Source of the DNA: Hyphomicrobiales bacterium
GTDB lineage: Bacteria; Pseudomonadota; Alphaproteobacteria; Rhizobiales; Rhizobiaceae
Direction of reading: 5' to 3'
DNA: 64,000 bases
Assembly: GCA_900468625.1 (NCBI GenBank)
Contig: UBUL01000001.1
Coordinates: forward strand, 292,440 to 356,439
This document shows positions 46,526 to 54,847 of this stretch, piece by piece. The notes under the pieces are model-generated. The model saw nothing but the letters and a program-made list of their open reading frames with translations. It was not told the origin of the DNA and ran no database searches. Both the position numbers and the translations under genes were made by a program. How positions within the stretch are numbered: position 1 is the stretch's first letter; each line of letters opens with the position of its first letter.

Positions 46526-49500
46526 ATGGCGATCAAGGCAAGCATCTATCATCTCACCCACTATAAATACGACAATCCGGTCCGCCTCGGCCCCCAGATC
46601 ATCCGCCTGAAACCCGCCTCGCATTCCAAGACCCGCGTGCTGAGCCATTCGCTGAAGGTCACGCCGTCGAACCATTTCGTGAACCTGCAGCAAGATCCCT
46701 ACGGCAATTACCTCGCCCGCTTCGTCTTTCCCGATCCGGTGACGGAGCTGAAGATCGAGGTCGATCTCGTCGCCGACATGACGGTCTACAATCCCTTCGA
46801 CTTCTTCGTCGAAGAGGAAGCGACGCAATGGCCCTTCGGCTACCCCGAGACCATCCGTGAAGATCTTTCCATCTACATGAAGCCGGAGGAGCCCGGCCCC
46901 AGGCTGAAAGCCTTCCTCGCCACGCTCGATCGCTCGGAACAAAAGACCGTCGATATGATCGTCGGCCTCAATACGCGCCTGCAGCAAGAGATCGGCTATG
47001 TCATCCGCATGGAAGCCGGCGTGCAGACGCCCGAGGAGACGCTGGAGACCGCCAAGGGCTCCTGCCGCGATACGAGCTGGCTGCTCGTTCAGGTGCTGCG
47101 TCACCTCGGCCTCGCCGCCCGCTTCGTCTCCGGCTACCTCATCCAGCTCACACCCGACCTCAAAGCGCTCGACGGCCCCTCGGGCACGGAGGTCGATTTC
47201 ACCGACCTGCATGCCTGGGCCGAAGTCTATCTTCCCGGCGCCGGCTGGGTCGGCCTCGACCCGACCTCCGGCCTGCTGACCGGCGAAAGTCATATTCCGC
47301 TGGCCGCCACGCCGCATTACCGCAATGCCGCGCCGATCTCCGGCGGCTATTTCGGCGAGGCCAAGACGGAATTCGATTTCGGAATGAAGGTCGCGCGCGT
47401 CGCCGAGCATCCGCGCATCACCAAGCCCTTCTCCGACGAAAGCTGGGATGCCTTGAATGCACTCGGCGAAAAGGTCGACGCGATCCTGAGGGAAGACGAT
47501 GTGCGCCTGACCATGGGCGGCGAGCCGACCTTCATTTCGATCGACGATTTCCAGTCGGAGGAATGGAACACCGCCGCCGTCGGCCCGACCAAGCGCGACA
47601 TGGCGGATCAGCTGATCCGCCGCCTGCGCGAGCGCTTCGCGCCCGGCGGCTTCCTGCACTACGGCCAGGGCAAATGGTATCCGGGCGAAAGCCTACCGCG
47701 CTGGACCTTCTCTCTTTACTGGCGCAAAGACGGAAAGCCCGTTTGGCAAAATCCCGCCTTGATCGCCGAAGAGACAGCGAGAACCGGCGTGGGTGCGGAC
47801 GATGCCGGCAAGCTTCTCAACGCGATCGCCGGGGAATTGGGCATCGAGCCGGAAATGGTGCAGCCGGCCTACGAAGACCCGGCCGAATGGATCATCAAGG
47901 AAGGCAGCCTGCCTGAAAATGTCGATCCCTCCAATTCGAAATTGAAGGACCCCGAGGAGCGCAGCCGTATCGCCCGTGTCTTCGAGCGCGGCCTGACCAC
48001 CGCGACTGGCTATATTCTACCGGTACAAGCATGGAACGCCCGTGCCGGTGCCACGCGTTGGGTCAGCGAAAAGTGGCGAACGCGTCGCGGCAAGATTTTC
48101 CTGGTGCCAGGCGATTCGCCGGTCGGATACCGCCTTCCTCTCGGCACACTGCCCTATGTGCCTCCGTCGCACTATCCCTATATCCATACCGCCGATCCGT
48201 CCGTCCCGCGCGTACCCTTGCCAGATGTCGTCGTGCCAGCAGGCCGTGCAATGCCGGAAGCCTCATTCCACGCCGACGAGAGTTCGCAATCGCGCATCGA
48301 GCAGACACTCGGTGAGATCGGCGGTGCAGTGCGTACGGCGATCTCGGTCGAACCGCGCGACGGCCGGCTTTGCGTGTTCATGCCGCCTGTCGAACGAATC
48401 GAGCACTATCTCGAATTGCTGGCCGCCGCGGAGAATGCAGCCGCCAATCTCGGGCTGCCGGTGCATATCGAGGGCTACTCGCCGCCGCAGGACGAGCGCA
48501 TCAACGTCATCCGCGTCGCACCCGATCCCGGCGTCATCGAGGTCAACGTCCATCCCGCATCGAACTGGCAGGAGTGCGTTGACATTACCACGGCGGTTTA
48601 TGAGGAGGCACGGCAAACGCGTCTCGGTACCGACAAGTTCCTGATCGATGGCCGTCACACCGGCACCGGCGGCGGCAACCATGTCGTCGTCGGCGGCGCC
48701 AATCCGAGCGACAGCCCCTTCCTGCGCCGTCCCGACGTATTGAAGAGCCTGGTGCTACATTGGCAACGCCACCCTTCTCTCTCCTATCTCTTTTCCGGCT
48801 TGTTCATCGGCCCGACCAGCCAGGCCCCGCGCATCGACGAAGCACGCCATGACAGCCTCTACGAGCTGGAAATCGCGCTGGCCCAGGTGCCGGCGCCGGG
48901 TCGCGGGCTGCAGCCGCTCCCGTGGCTGGTGGACCGGCTCTTCCGCAATCTGCTGACCGATGTCACCGGCAACACCCACCGCTCGGAAATCTGCATCGAC
49001 AAGCTGTTCTCGCCTGATGGACCAACGGGGCGGCTTGGCCTTGTCGAATTCCGCGGCTTCGAAATGCCGCCGAATGCCCGTATGAGCCTTGCCCAGCAAT
49101 TGCTGGTGCGCGCGCTGATTGCTCGCTTCTGGCGCAATCCGATCGATGGCCGATTCGTGCGCTGGGGCACGACGCTGCACGATCGCTTCATGCTGCCGCA
49201 TTATATCTGGCAAGATTTCCTCGACGTGCTCGCCGATCTCCGTGAAAATGGCTTCGACCTGCGGCCGGAATGGTTCCAGGCGCAGCTCGAGTTCCGCTTC
49301 CCCTTCTGCGGCGAAGTCGAATACGAGGGCAGCAAGCTGGAGCTGCGCCAGGCGTTGGAGCCGTGGCATGTGCTGGGCGAAGAAGGCGCGATCGGCGGCA
49401 CCGTACGCTACGTCGATTCATCGGTCGAGCGCCTGCAGGTTCGCTTCGAAACCTCCAATCCTTCGCGCTATACGGTGACCTGCAACGGCCGCCCCGTGCC

Positions 49501-49846
49501 GCTGACGCCGGCAGGAATGGCTGGTGTCTCGGTCGCCGGCGTGCGCTACAAGGCATGGCATCCGGCCTCGGGCCTGCATCCGGTGCTCCCCATCGACACG
49601 CCGCTGACCTTCGATATCTACGATACATGGTCGCGCCGCTCGATCGGCGGCTGCATCTACCATGTCGCCCATCCCGGTGGCCGCAACTACGACACCTTTC
49701 CCGTCAATGGCAACGAGGCGGAGGCGCGACGTCTTGCGCGTTTCGAGCCTTGGGGGCATACAGCAGGTGGCTATGCCGTAAGACCGGAGACTGCATCGGT
49801 GGAATTCCCGCTGACGCTCGACCTCAGGCGTCCGGCGGGAATTTGA
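46526..49846 (+). CDS. Transglutaminase-like protein fused to DUF2126 (predicted amidoligase)
   Basis: 1106 residues. An N-terminal bacterial-transglutaminase N domain (about 1-90) precedes a papain-like transglutaminase core with Cys in [12 protein letters not shown] (about 180), His in [10 protein letters not shown] (about 227) and Asp in LDPTSG (about 245), so the triad is intact. A very long DUF2126 region follows (about 325-1090: [53 protein letters not shown] near 713, [11 protein letters not shown]). I recall DUF2126 being predicted as a glutamine-synthetase-fold amidoligase. There is no signal peptide, so it is cytosolic. It is followed 13 bp later by the ATP-grasp gene. The substrate is unknown. 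Confidence 0.9.
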   Translation: MAIKASIYHLTHYKYDNPVRLGPQIIRLKPASHSKTRVLSHSLKVTPSNHFVNLQQDPYGNYLARFVFPDPVTELKIEVDLVADMTVYNPFDFFVEEEATQWPFGYPETIREDLSIYMKPEEPGPRLKAFLATLDRSEQKTVDMIVGLNTRLQQEIGYVIRMEAGVQTPEETLETAKGSCRDTSWLLVQVLRHLGLAARFVSGYLIQLTPDLKALDGPSGTEVDFTDLHAWAEVYLPGAGWVGLDPTSGLLTGESHIPLAATPHYRNAAPISGGYFGEAKTEFDFGMKVARVAEHPRITKPFSDESWDALNALGEKVDAILREDDVRLTMGGEPTFISIDDFQSEEWNTAAVGPTKRDMADQLIRRLRERFAPGGFLHYGQGKWYPGESLPRWTFSLYWRKDGKPVWQNPALIAEETARTGVGADDAGKLLNAIAGELGIEPEMVQPAYEDPAEWIIKEGSLPENVDPSNSKLKDPEERSRIARVFERGLTTATGYILPVQAWNARAGATRWVSEKWRTRRGKIFLVPGDSPVGYRLPLGTLPYVPPSHYPYIHTADPSVPRVPLPDVVVPAGRAMPEASFHADESSQSRIEQTLGEIGGAVRTAISVEPRDGRLCVFMPPVERIEHYLELLAAAENAAANLGLPVHIEGYSPPQDERINVIRVAPDPGVIEVNVHPASNWQECVDITTAVYEEARQTRLGTDKFLIDGRHTGTGGGNHVVVGGANPSDSPFLRRPDVLKSLVLHWQRHPSLSYLFSGLFIGPTSQAPRIDEARHDSLYELEIALAQVPAPGRGLQPLPWLVDRLFRNLLTDVTGNTHRSEICIDKLFSPDGPTGRLGLVEFRGFEMPPNARMSLAQQLLVRALIARFWRNPIDGRFVRWGTTLHDRFMLPHYIWQDFLDVLADLRENGFDLRPEWFQAQLEFRFPFCGEVEYEGSKLELRQALEPWHVLGEEGAIGGTVRYVDSSVERLQVRFETSNPSRYTVTCNGRPVPLTPAGMAGVSVAGVRYKAWHPASGLHPVLPIDTPLTFDIYDTWSRRSIGGCIYHVAHPGGRNYDTFPVNGNEAEARRLARFEPWGHTAGGYAVRPETASVEFPLTLDLRRPAGI

Positions 49847-49859
49847 AACGAGACTGTGC

Positions 49860-52277
49860 ATGGGTAGAAAACCGGCGACGGAACGACGGGATGAGGTAAA
49901 GACCGGTATCGGCAACGATTCGGCCTTTGCCTATCGTCCCCTGCCCGGCGTCGCGGATGAAATGGTCGACAACAAAGGCGCCGTCCGCCCCGTCTGGCAA
50001 AACTTCCTGTCGGCGCTGATGCGCATGACGGAAGAGGAGCTGGCCGAGCGCTTCGCCCGCGCCGACCGCTATCTTCGCGATGCCGGTGTTTTCTATCGAG
50101 CCTATGGGACGACCGGGATCAGCGAACGCGGCTGGCCGATCTCGCATATCCCGGTGCTTATCGACGAGCGCGAATGGCAGGCGCTCTCCGAAGGCCTGCA
50201 GCAGCGTGCCGATCTGTTGGAATCGATCATCGCGGACATTTATGGCGACAGCCGGCTGGTCGGCGAAGGACTGCTGCCGCCGGCCCTGATCGCCGCCAAT
50301 CCGGAGTTCCTACGCCCGCTCGTCGGCATCAAGCCGGCAAGCGGTCATTATCTGCATTTCCTGGCTTTCGAAGTCGGCCGCGGTCCGGATGGCAACTGGT
50401 GGGTGCTGGCCGACCGCGCGCAGGCGCCATCCGGCGCTGGCTTCGCACTGGAAACCCGAGTCGCCACCACCCGCGCCTTTTCGGATATCTATGCCGAAAC
50501 CAAGGTCCATCGCCTCGCCTCCTTTTTCGGCGCTTTTCGCGATGCCCTCCTGGGTGGCAAGCGCAGCGGCGAAGGCCGCGTCGCCGTCCTGACGCCGGGA
50601 CCGGCTAACGAAACCTATTACGAGCACGCCTATATCGCCCGCTACCTCGGCTTCATGCTGCTCGAAGGCGAAGACATCACCGTCGTCAACGATCGGCTGA
50701 TGGTGCGCACCGTCGCAGGCCTGCGGCCGATCAGCGTGCTCTGGCGTCGCCTCGACGCGGCTTACGCCGATCCGCTGGAGCTCAATCAGCAATCCCATAT
50801 CGGCACGCCCGGCATGGTGGAGGCGCTGCGGGCGCAAACGGTGACCATCGTCAACGCGCTCGGCTCCGGTATTCTCGAGACACGCGCTTTGCTCGCTTTC
50901 ATGCCGACCATCTGCCGGCATCTGCGCGGCGAGGAACTGAAGCTGCCCTCGATCGCGACCTGGTGGTGCGGCCAGAAGAGCGAGCGCGAACATGTCGCGG
51001 CCAATATCGAGAAGATGGTCATCGGCCCGGCCTATTCCCGCATGCCCTTCTTCGACGACAACGGCCAATCGGTGCTGGGCTCGACATTGCGCAGCACCGC
51101 CCGCGATTCGATTGCGGACTGGCTGGCGACCGAAGGCCATAAGCTGGTCGGCCAGGAGGTCGTGACACTTTCGACCACACCGGCCTGGGTCAACGGCAAG
51201 CTGACGCCACGGCCGATGAGCCTACGTGTCTTCGCCGCCCGCACGGAAAACGGCTGGCAGATCATGCCCGGCGGCTTCGCTCGCATCGGCAGCGGCGACG
51301 ATGTCGCGGCGATTGCCATGCAGGCCGGCGGCTCGGCCGCCGATGTCTGGATCGTCTCCGACAAGCCCGTCGAGGCACACACGCTGCTGCCGGCCGAAGA
51401 GACCTTCACCCGAAACATGCCGGGCAGTCTTCCGAGCCGGGCCGCCGACAACCTCTTCTGGCTTGGCCGCTATATCGAGCGCGCCGAGGGCGCCCTGCGC
51501 ATCCTGCGCGCCTGGCACGGGCGTTTCGCCGAAGCGGCTGATCCGAACCAGCCGCTGCTTGCCGATGTCAGCGCCTATCTCGCCGCCATCGACATCGATA
51601 CTCAGGAAGCAGTGCCCGAAAACCTGGTTCGCAACATCGATAGTGCGGTTTACTCGGCCAGCAATATCCGCGACCGGTTTTCGCCGGATGGCTGGCTCGC
51701 GCTGAACGACCTCGCCAAGACCGCGCGACGCTTCAAGGAAAGGGTCAAGCATGGTGACGATGCCAGCCATGCCATGACGATCCTGCTGCGCAAGCTCGCA
51801 GGCTTTGCCGGGCTCGTACACGAGAACATGTACCGCTTCACCGGCTGGCGCTTCCTGTCGCTCGGCCGCTATATCGAGCGCGGCCTGCACATGACAAGGC
51901 TTCTCGGCCATATGTCCGGCCCTGATGCGCCCGACGGCGCCCTCGATATGCTGCTGGAAATCGGCGACAGCGTCATGACCCATCGCCGCCGCTACAACGT
52001 CAATACCGCCCGCCTGACTGTGACGGATCTTCTGGCGCTCGATCCCCTCAACCCGCGCTCGATCCTCTTCCAGATGAACGAGATCCACCGCGAGGTCGAG
52101 CAACTGCCGAATGCCTTCGTCAACGGCCAGATGTCGCCCTTCTACCGCGAGGCCATGCGGCTGCATTCGGGCCTAGCCGTGATGACGCCCGAAACGATGA
52201 CCGTCGAAGTCTACCAGCAGCTGGCACGCGAACTGGAGCGGCTTTCCGACCTGCTGGCACGCACCTATCTCGGATGA
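49860..52277 (+). CDS. Circularly permuted ATP-grasp fused to an alpha-E domain
   Basis: 805 residues. The circularly permuted type 2 ATP-grasp (DUF404/DUF407) occupies about 70-480, with YGTTGISERGWPISHIPVL, ADIYGDSRLVGEGLLP and LVNQQSHIG-like ATP-site segments. The alpha-E (DUF403) helical domain occupies about 525-800, with two copies of the family signature: FWLGRYIERAEGALRIL and FLSLGRYIERGLHMTRLLG. In Mycobacterium and many other bacteria these two parts are separate adjacent genes; here they are one polypeptide. ATP-grasp proteins join a carboxylate to an amine. Its neighbours on both sides are transglutaminases, which points to a peptide or amide tag being made and processed. Confidence 0.9.
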   Translation: MGRKPATERRDEVKTGIGNDSAFAYRPLPGVADEMVDNKGAVRPVWQNFLSALMRMTEEELAERFARADRYLRDAGVFYRAYGTTGISERGWPISHIPVLIDEREWQALSEGLQQRADLLESIIADIYGDSRLVGEGLLPPALIAANPEFLRPLVGIKPASGHYLHFLAFEVGRGPDGNWWVLADRAQAPSGAGFALETRVATTRAFSDIYAETKVHRLASFFGAFRDALLGGKRSGEGRVAVLTPGPANETYYEHAYIARYLGFMLLEGEDITVVNDRLMVRTVAGLRPISVLWRRLDAAYADPLELNQQSHIGTPGMVEALRAQTVTIVNALGSGILETRALLAFMPTICRHLRGEELKLPSIATWWCGQKSEREHVAANIEKMVIGPAYSRMPFFDDNGQSVLGSTLRSTARDSIADWLATEGHKLVGQEVVTLSTTPAWVNGKLTPRPMSLRVFAARTENGWQIMPGGFARIGSGDDVAAIAMQAGGSAADVWIVSDKPVEAHTLLPAEETFTRNMPGSLPSRAADNLFWLGRYIERAEGALRILRAWHGRFAEAADPNQPLLADVSAYLAAIDIDTQEAVPENLVRNIDSAVYSASNIRDRFSPDGWLALNDLAKTARRFKERVKHGDDASHAMTILLRKLAGFAGLVHENMYRFTGWRFLSLGRYIERGLHMTRLLGHMSGPDAPDGALDMLLEIGDSVMTHRRRYNVNTARLTVTDLLALDPLNPRSILFQMNEIHREVEQLPNAFVNGQMSPFYREAMRLHSGLAVMTPETMTVEVYQQLARELERLSDLLARTYLG

Positions 52278-52281
52278 CGTG

Positions 52282-53160
52282 ATGCTCTACGACCTTTCGC
52301 TTCACATGGGCTATATCTACGACGTGCCGGCGAGCGGCGCTCGGCATATTTTGCGCGTCATGCCGCTTTCCCTGCCCGATCGGCAGCGGCTGATCGCCGG
52401 CTCGGTGAAAATAACTCCAAGCCCGGACGAGCAATCGAACTTCACGGATTTCTTCCAGCATCCGGCAACCTCGATCCTGGTGCGCGATCCGCATGAAAGG
52501 CTCGACATCCGCATGCAGGCACGCGTCCAGGTGGAAAGCCAGCCGGTCGGGGCGGACTTCTCGCCGCTGCTTGCGAAGCTGCCTGAAGAGATCGACGACT
52601 GCTGGTCGGTCGATCCTTCCTCCCCTCACCATTTCCTCGGCAACAGCCCGCGTCTGCCCGATACGAGGGAGATCGCAGATTACGGCAAGCAGTGGAAATC
52701 AACCAATCTGACGACCCTGCAGATCGCCCACGCGGTCTGCTCGCAGATACACAAGGACTTCGTCTACGATCCCGAGGCGACGACGGTGGACACCACGCCG
52801 AAGGAAGCCTTCCGCCTCAAGCGCGGCGTCTGCCAGGATTTTTCGCATGTGATGATCATCGCGCTGCGCAGCCTCGGCATTCCTGCGGGCTATGTCAGCG
52901 GCTTCCTGCGCACCATTCCGCCACCCGGCAAGGAAAGACTGGAAGGCGCCGACGCCATGCACGCGTGGGTGCGCGTCTGGTGCGGCGAGACGACCGGCTG
53001 GATCGAGCTCGATCCGACCAACAACATGCCCGCCGGCACCGATCACATCGTCGTGGCCTATGGCCGCGATTATTCGGATGTGTCGCCCGTCATCGGCGTG
53101 CTCAAGGGCTACGGCAGTCAGAAATCCATTCAGGCCGTAAATGTTATTCCTCTAAAATAG
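52282..53160 (+). CDS. Transglutaminase-like cysteine peptidase family protein
   Basis: 292 residues from ATG 52282 (GTG 52279 also possible), 4 bp after the ATP-grasp stop, so translationally coupled. The N-terminal bacterial transglutaminase N domain spans about 1-90. The core triad is Cys in RGVCQDFSHVMI (about 184), His in DAMHAWVRVW (about 227) and Asp in ELDPTNNMPAG (about 243). No signal peptide is present. Such proteins may act as peptidases or amide-transfer enzymes rather than true transglutaminases. It is the third member of the cluster. Confidence 0.93.
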   Translation: MLYDLSLHMGYIYDVPASGARHILRVMPLSLPDRQRLIAGSVKITPSPDEQSNFTDFFQHPATSILVRDPHERLDIRMQARVQVESQPVGADFSPLLAKLPEEIDDCWSVDPSSPHHFLGNSPRLPDTREIADYGKQWKSTNLTTLQIAHAVCSQIHKDFVYDPEATTVDTTPKEAFRLKRGVCQDFSHVMIIALRSLGIPAGYVSGFLRTIPPPGKERLEGADAMHAWVRVWCGETTGWIELDPTNNMPAGTDHIVVAYGRDYSDVSPVIGVLKGYGSQKSIQAVNVIPLK

Positions 53161-53304
53161 AATAACTTAAATCAATAGAATCTTGCTCAAACCAAGATTG
53201 ATCGGCCAATTTGCTAAATTTCAACCCGCCGCATAAACGATCAACTAATGTTTGTAATCGATAGTATCGCCATTCTCAGGGTTGAAACTCCTTTATAGGC
53301 GGAC
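53161..53304. other. AT-rich spacer before the TadG-like gene
   Basis: 144 bp of clearly lower GC than its surroundings. It contains AATCTTG (53179-53185) inverted as CAAGATT (53193-53199). No gene is visible. Confidence 0.55.
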
Positions 53305-54552
53305 ATGATGGTTGCCGGCTCGGATTTACTTCGCACAGCAAAACAACTTCTATTTGATAGAGCCGGAAATTTTGGCATCCTAACGGCGATCGCGGCGCCC
53401 GTGCTGGTAGCAGCCGGCGGCGTCGCAATCGATGTTGCGAACATGTCGCTGTCGCGCAGTCAGCTTCAGCAGGCAACGGACGCCGCCGCTCTCGCTACCG
53501 CGACGGCGCTCGCTGAAGGTAGCAAGACCACTACGGACGCCAAGGACTTCGCTGATAACTTCGTTCTAGGCCAGATGGCAAACTACCTCGGCGGCGACGT
53601 CGATACCGCAAACTCGCTAAAGGCGGGTACCGGCACCACGGTAACAAAGACCACGGATTCCTCCGGAAACGCCAGCTACTCGGTCGTCGTGAGCGCATCC
53701 TATTCCATGCCCGTGAACAGCATGACCCGCCTGCTCGGCCAAAGTTCAATGGGCGTCGCCGCCTCCAGCACCTCGGTCAGCGGCAAGACTTCCGAAACCC
53801 GGAAGAATGCGTTGTCGATGTATTTCGTTCTGGACCGTTCTGGATCGATGGATGAAGCCACGGACACGGTCAACGCCGAACAACCCACTCAAACATATAG
53901 CTATAGCTGCCTGAAAACAAACTCGCGGGGCTGGCAGGAGTGGAGTACGTGCACCGCCACCAAGGCGAATTACTATACAAAAATGGAATCGCTGAAGATT
54001 GCGACGTCCAATCTCGCCGCGCAGCTGAACAGCGCCGACCCGAACATGATATACGTTCGAACCGGGGCGGATTCCTATAACAACGTCGCCCAAACGGCGA
54101 CGGCCTTGGCCTGGGGTACGAGCGGCATCACAACATATGTCAACAACTTGACGTCAAAAGGCTCCACAAATTCGGCACCCGCCTTTACGGCAGCAGTCGA
54201 CGCGCTGACGAAACCATCCACGACGGCTGGGCTGACGAACGAGCAGCTCCTGCACAAGAATAAGAGCGGCGTCACAAATCCGACCATGTACATCGTTTTC
54301 ATGACCGACGGCGAGAACAACGTGGCGAATGCGGATGCGGATACCAAAGCGCAGTGCGATAAGGCGCGGAGCAATGGCATCCATGTGTACACAATCGCCT
54401 TCATGGCGCCGGAAAATGGCCAGGCCCTGCTGAAGTACTGCGCCACGTCATCTTCCGATTACTTCACCCCCCAAAGCGCGGCGGATCTTTTCAAGGCGTT
54501 CACGACGATCGCCACGGAAACGTCGAAGCAGATGACGCTGCTGACAAAGTGA
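53305..54552 (+). CDS. TadG-like protein with von Willebrand factor A domain
   Basis: 415 residues. An N-terminal Tad/TadE-type segment (FDRAGNFGILTAIAAPVLVAAGGVAIDVA, quoted in part: ILTAIAAPVLVAAGGVAID) forms one membrane helix at about 20-45. It is followed by the LQQATDAAALATATALAEG helix typical of TadG. The vWA domain spans about 170-410 with the MIDAS motif DRSGSMDEA and FMTDGENN. It is expected to sit in the inner membrane with the vWA domain outside. No other tad/flp pilus genes are present, so it is an orphan. Codon use is less GC-biased than in neighbouring genes, which suggests a different history. Confidence 0.88.
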   Translation: MMVAGSDLLRTAKQLLFDRAGNFGILTAIAAPVLVAAGGVAIDVANMSLSRSQLQQATDAAALATATALAEGSKTTTDAKDFADNFVLGQMANYLGGDVDTANSLKAGTGTTVTKTTDSSGNASYSVVVSASYSMPVNSMTRLLGQSSMGVAASSTSVSGKTSETRKNALSMYFVLDRSGSMDEATDTVNAEQPTQTYSYSCLKTNSRGWQEWSTCTATKANYYTKMESLKIATSNLAAQLNSADPNMIYVRTGADSYNNVAQTATALAWGTSGITTYVNNLTSKGSTNSAPAFTAAVDALTKPSTTAGLTNEQLLHKNKSGVTNPTMYIVFMTDGENNVANADADTKAQCDKARSNGIHVYTIAFMAPENGQALLKYCATSSSDYFTPQSAADLFKAFTTIATETSKQMTLLTK

Positions 54553-54596
54553 TCCTATCCGCAGCTGCGCAAAGCAACCATAGCTAGACGACAAAG

Positions 54597-54637
54597 AAAA
54601 AGCCACGCAATACGAGTATTGCATGGCTTTTGTTTTT
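54597..54637 (+). terminator. Intrinsic terminator of the TadG-like gene
   Basis: AGCCACGCAATAC pairs with GTATTGCATGGCT (one mismatch) around GA, with outer A/T pairs and a TTTTGTTTTTT tail. Confidence 0.93.
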
Positions 54638-54847
54638 TCAATTCGCGGATAAGAGCCCGAAATATCATCGGAATCAAGTCTTTTCCCGCAAATGGCATTC
54701 GTTTGGCGGCAATTTTCGCATCTGCCAAACTCGCTTGTTGCAACTGCTTTACATCAGTGCGTAAACTGATAGTGAAACGGAAAGGCAAATCGATTTAATT
54801 AGCCGTAACACGCTGAATATAAATCACAAATGGGGAGAGTTGATAGT
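54638..54847. other. Upstream region of the glg operon
   Basis: 210 bp without a gene. GTTTGGC (54701-54707) and GCCAAAC (54724-54730) form a perfect inverted repeat with a 16-bp spacer, a candidate operator. A plausible promoter is TTTAAT, 18-bp spacer, TATAAA ending about 20 bp before the ribosome-binding site. Confidence 0.5.
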
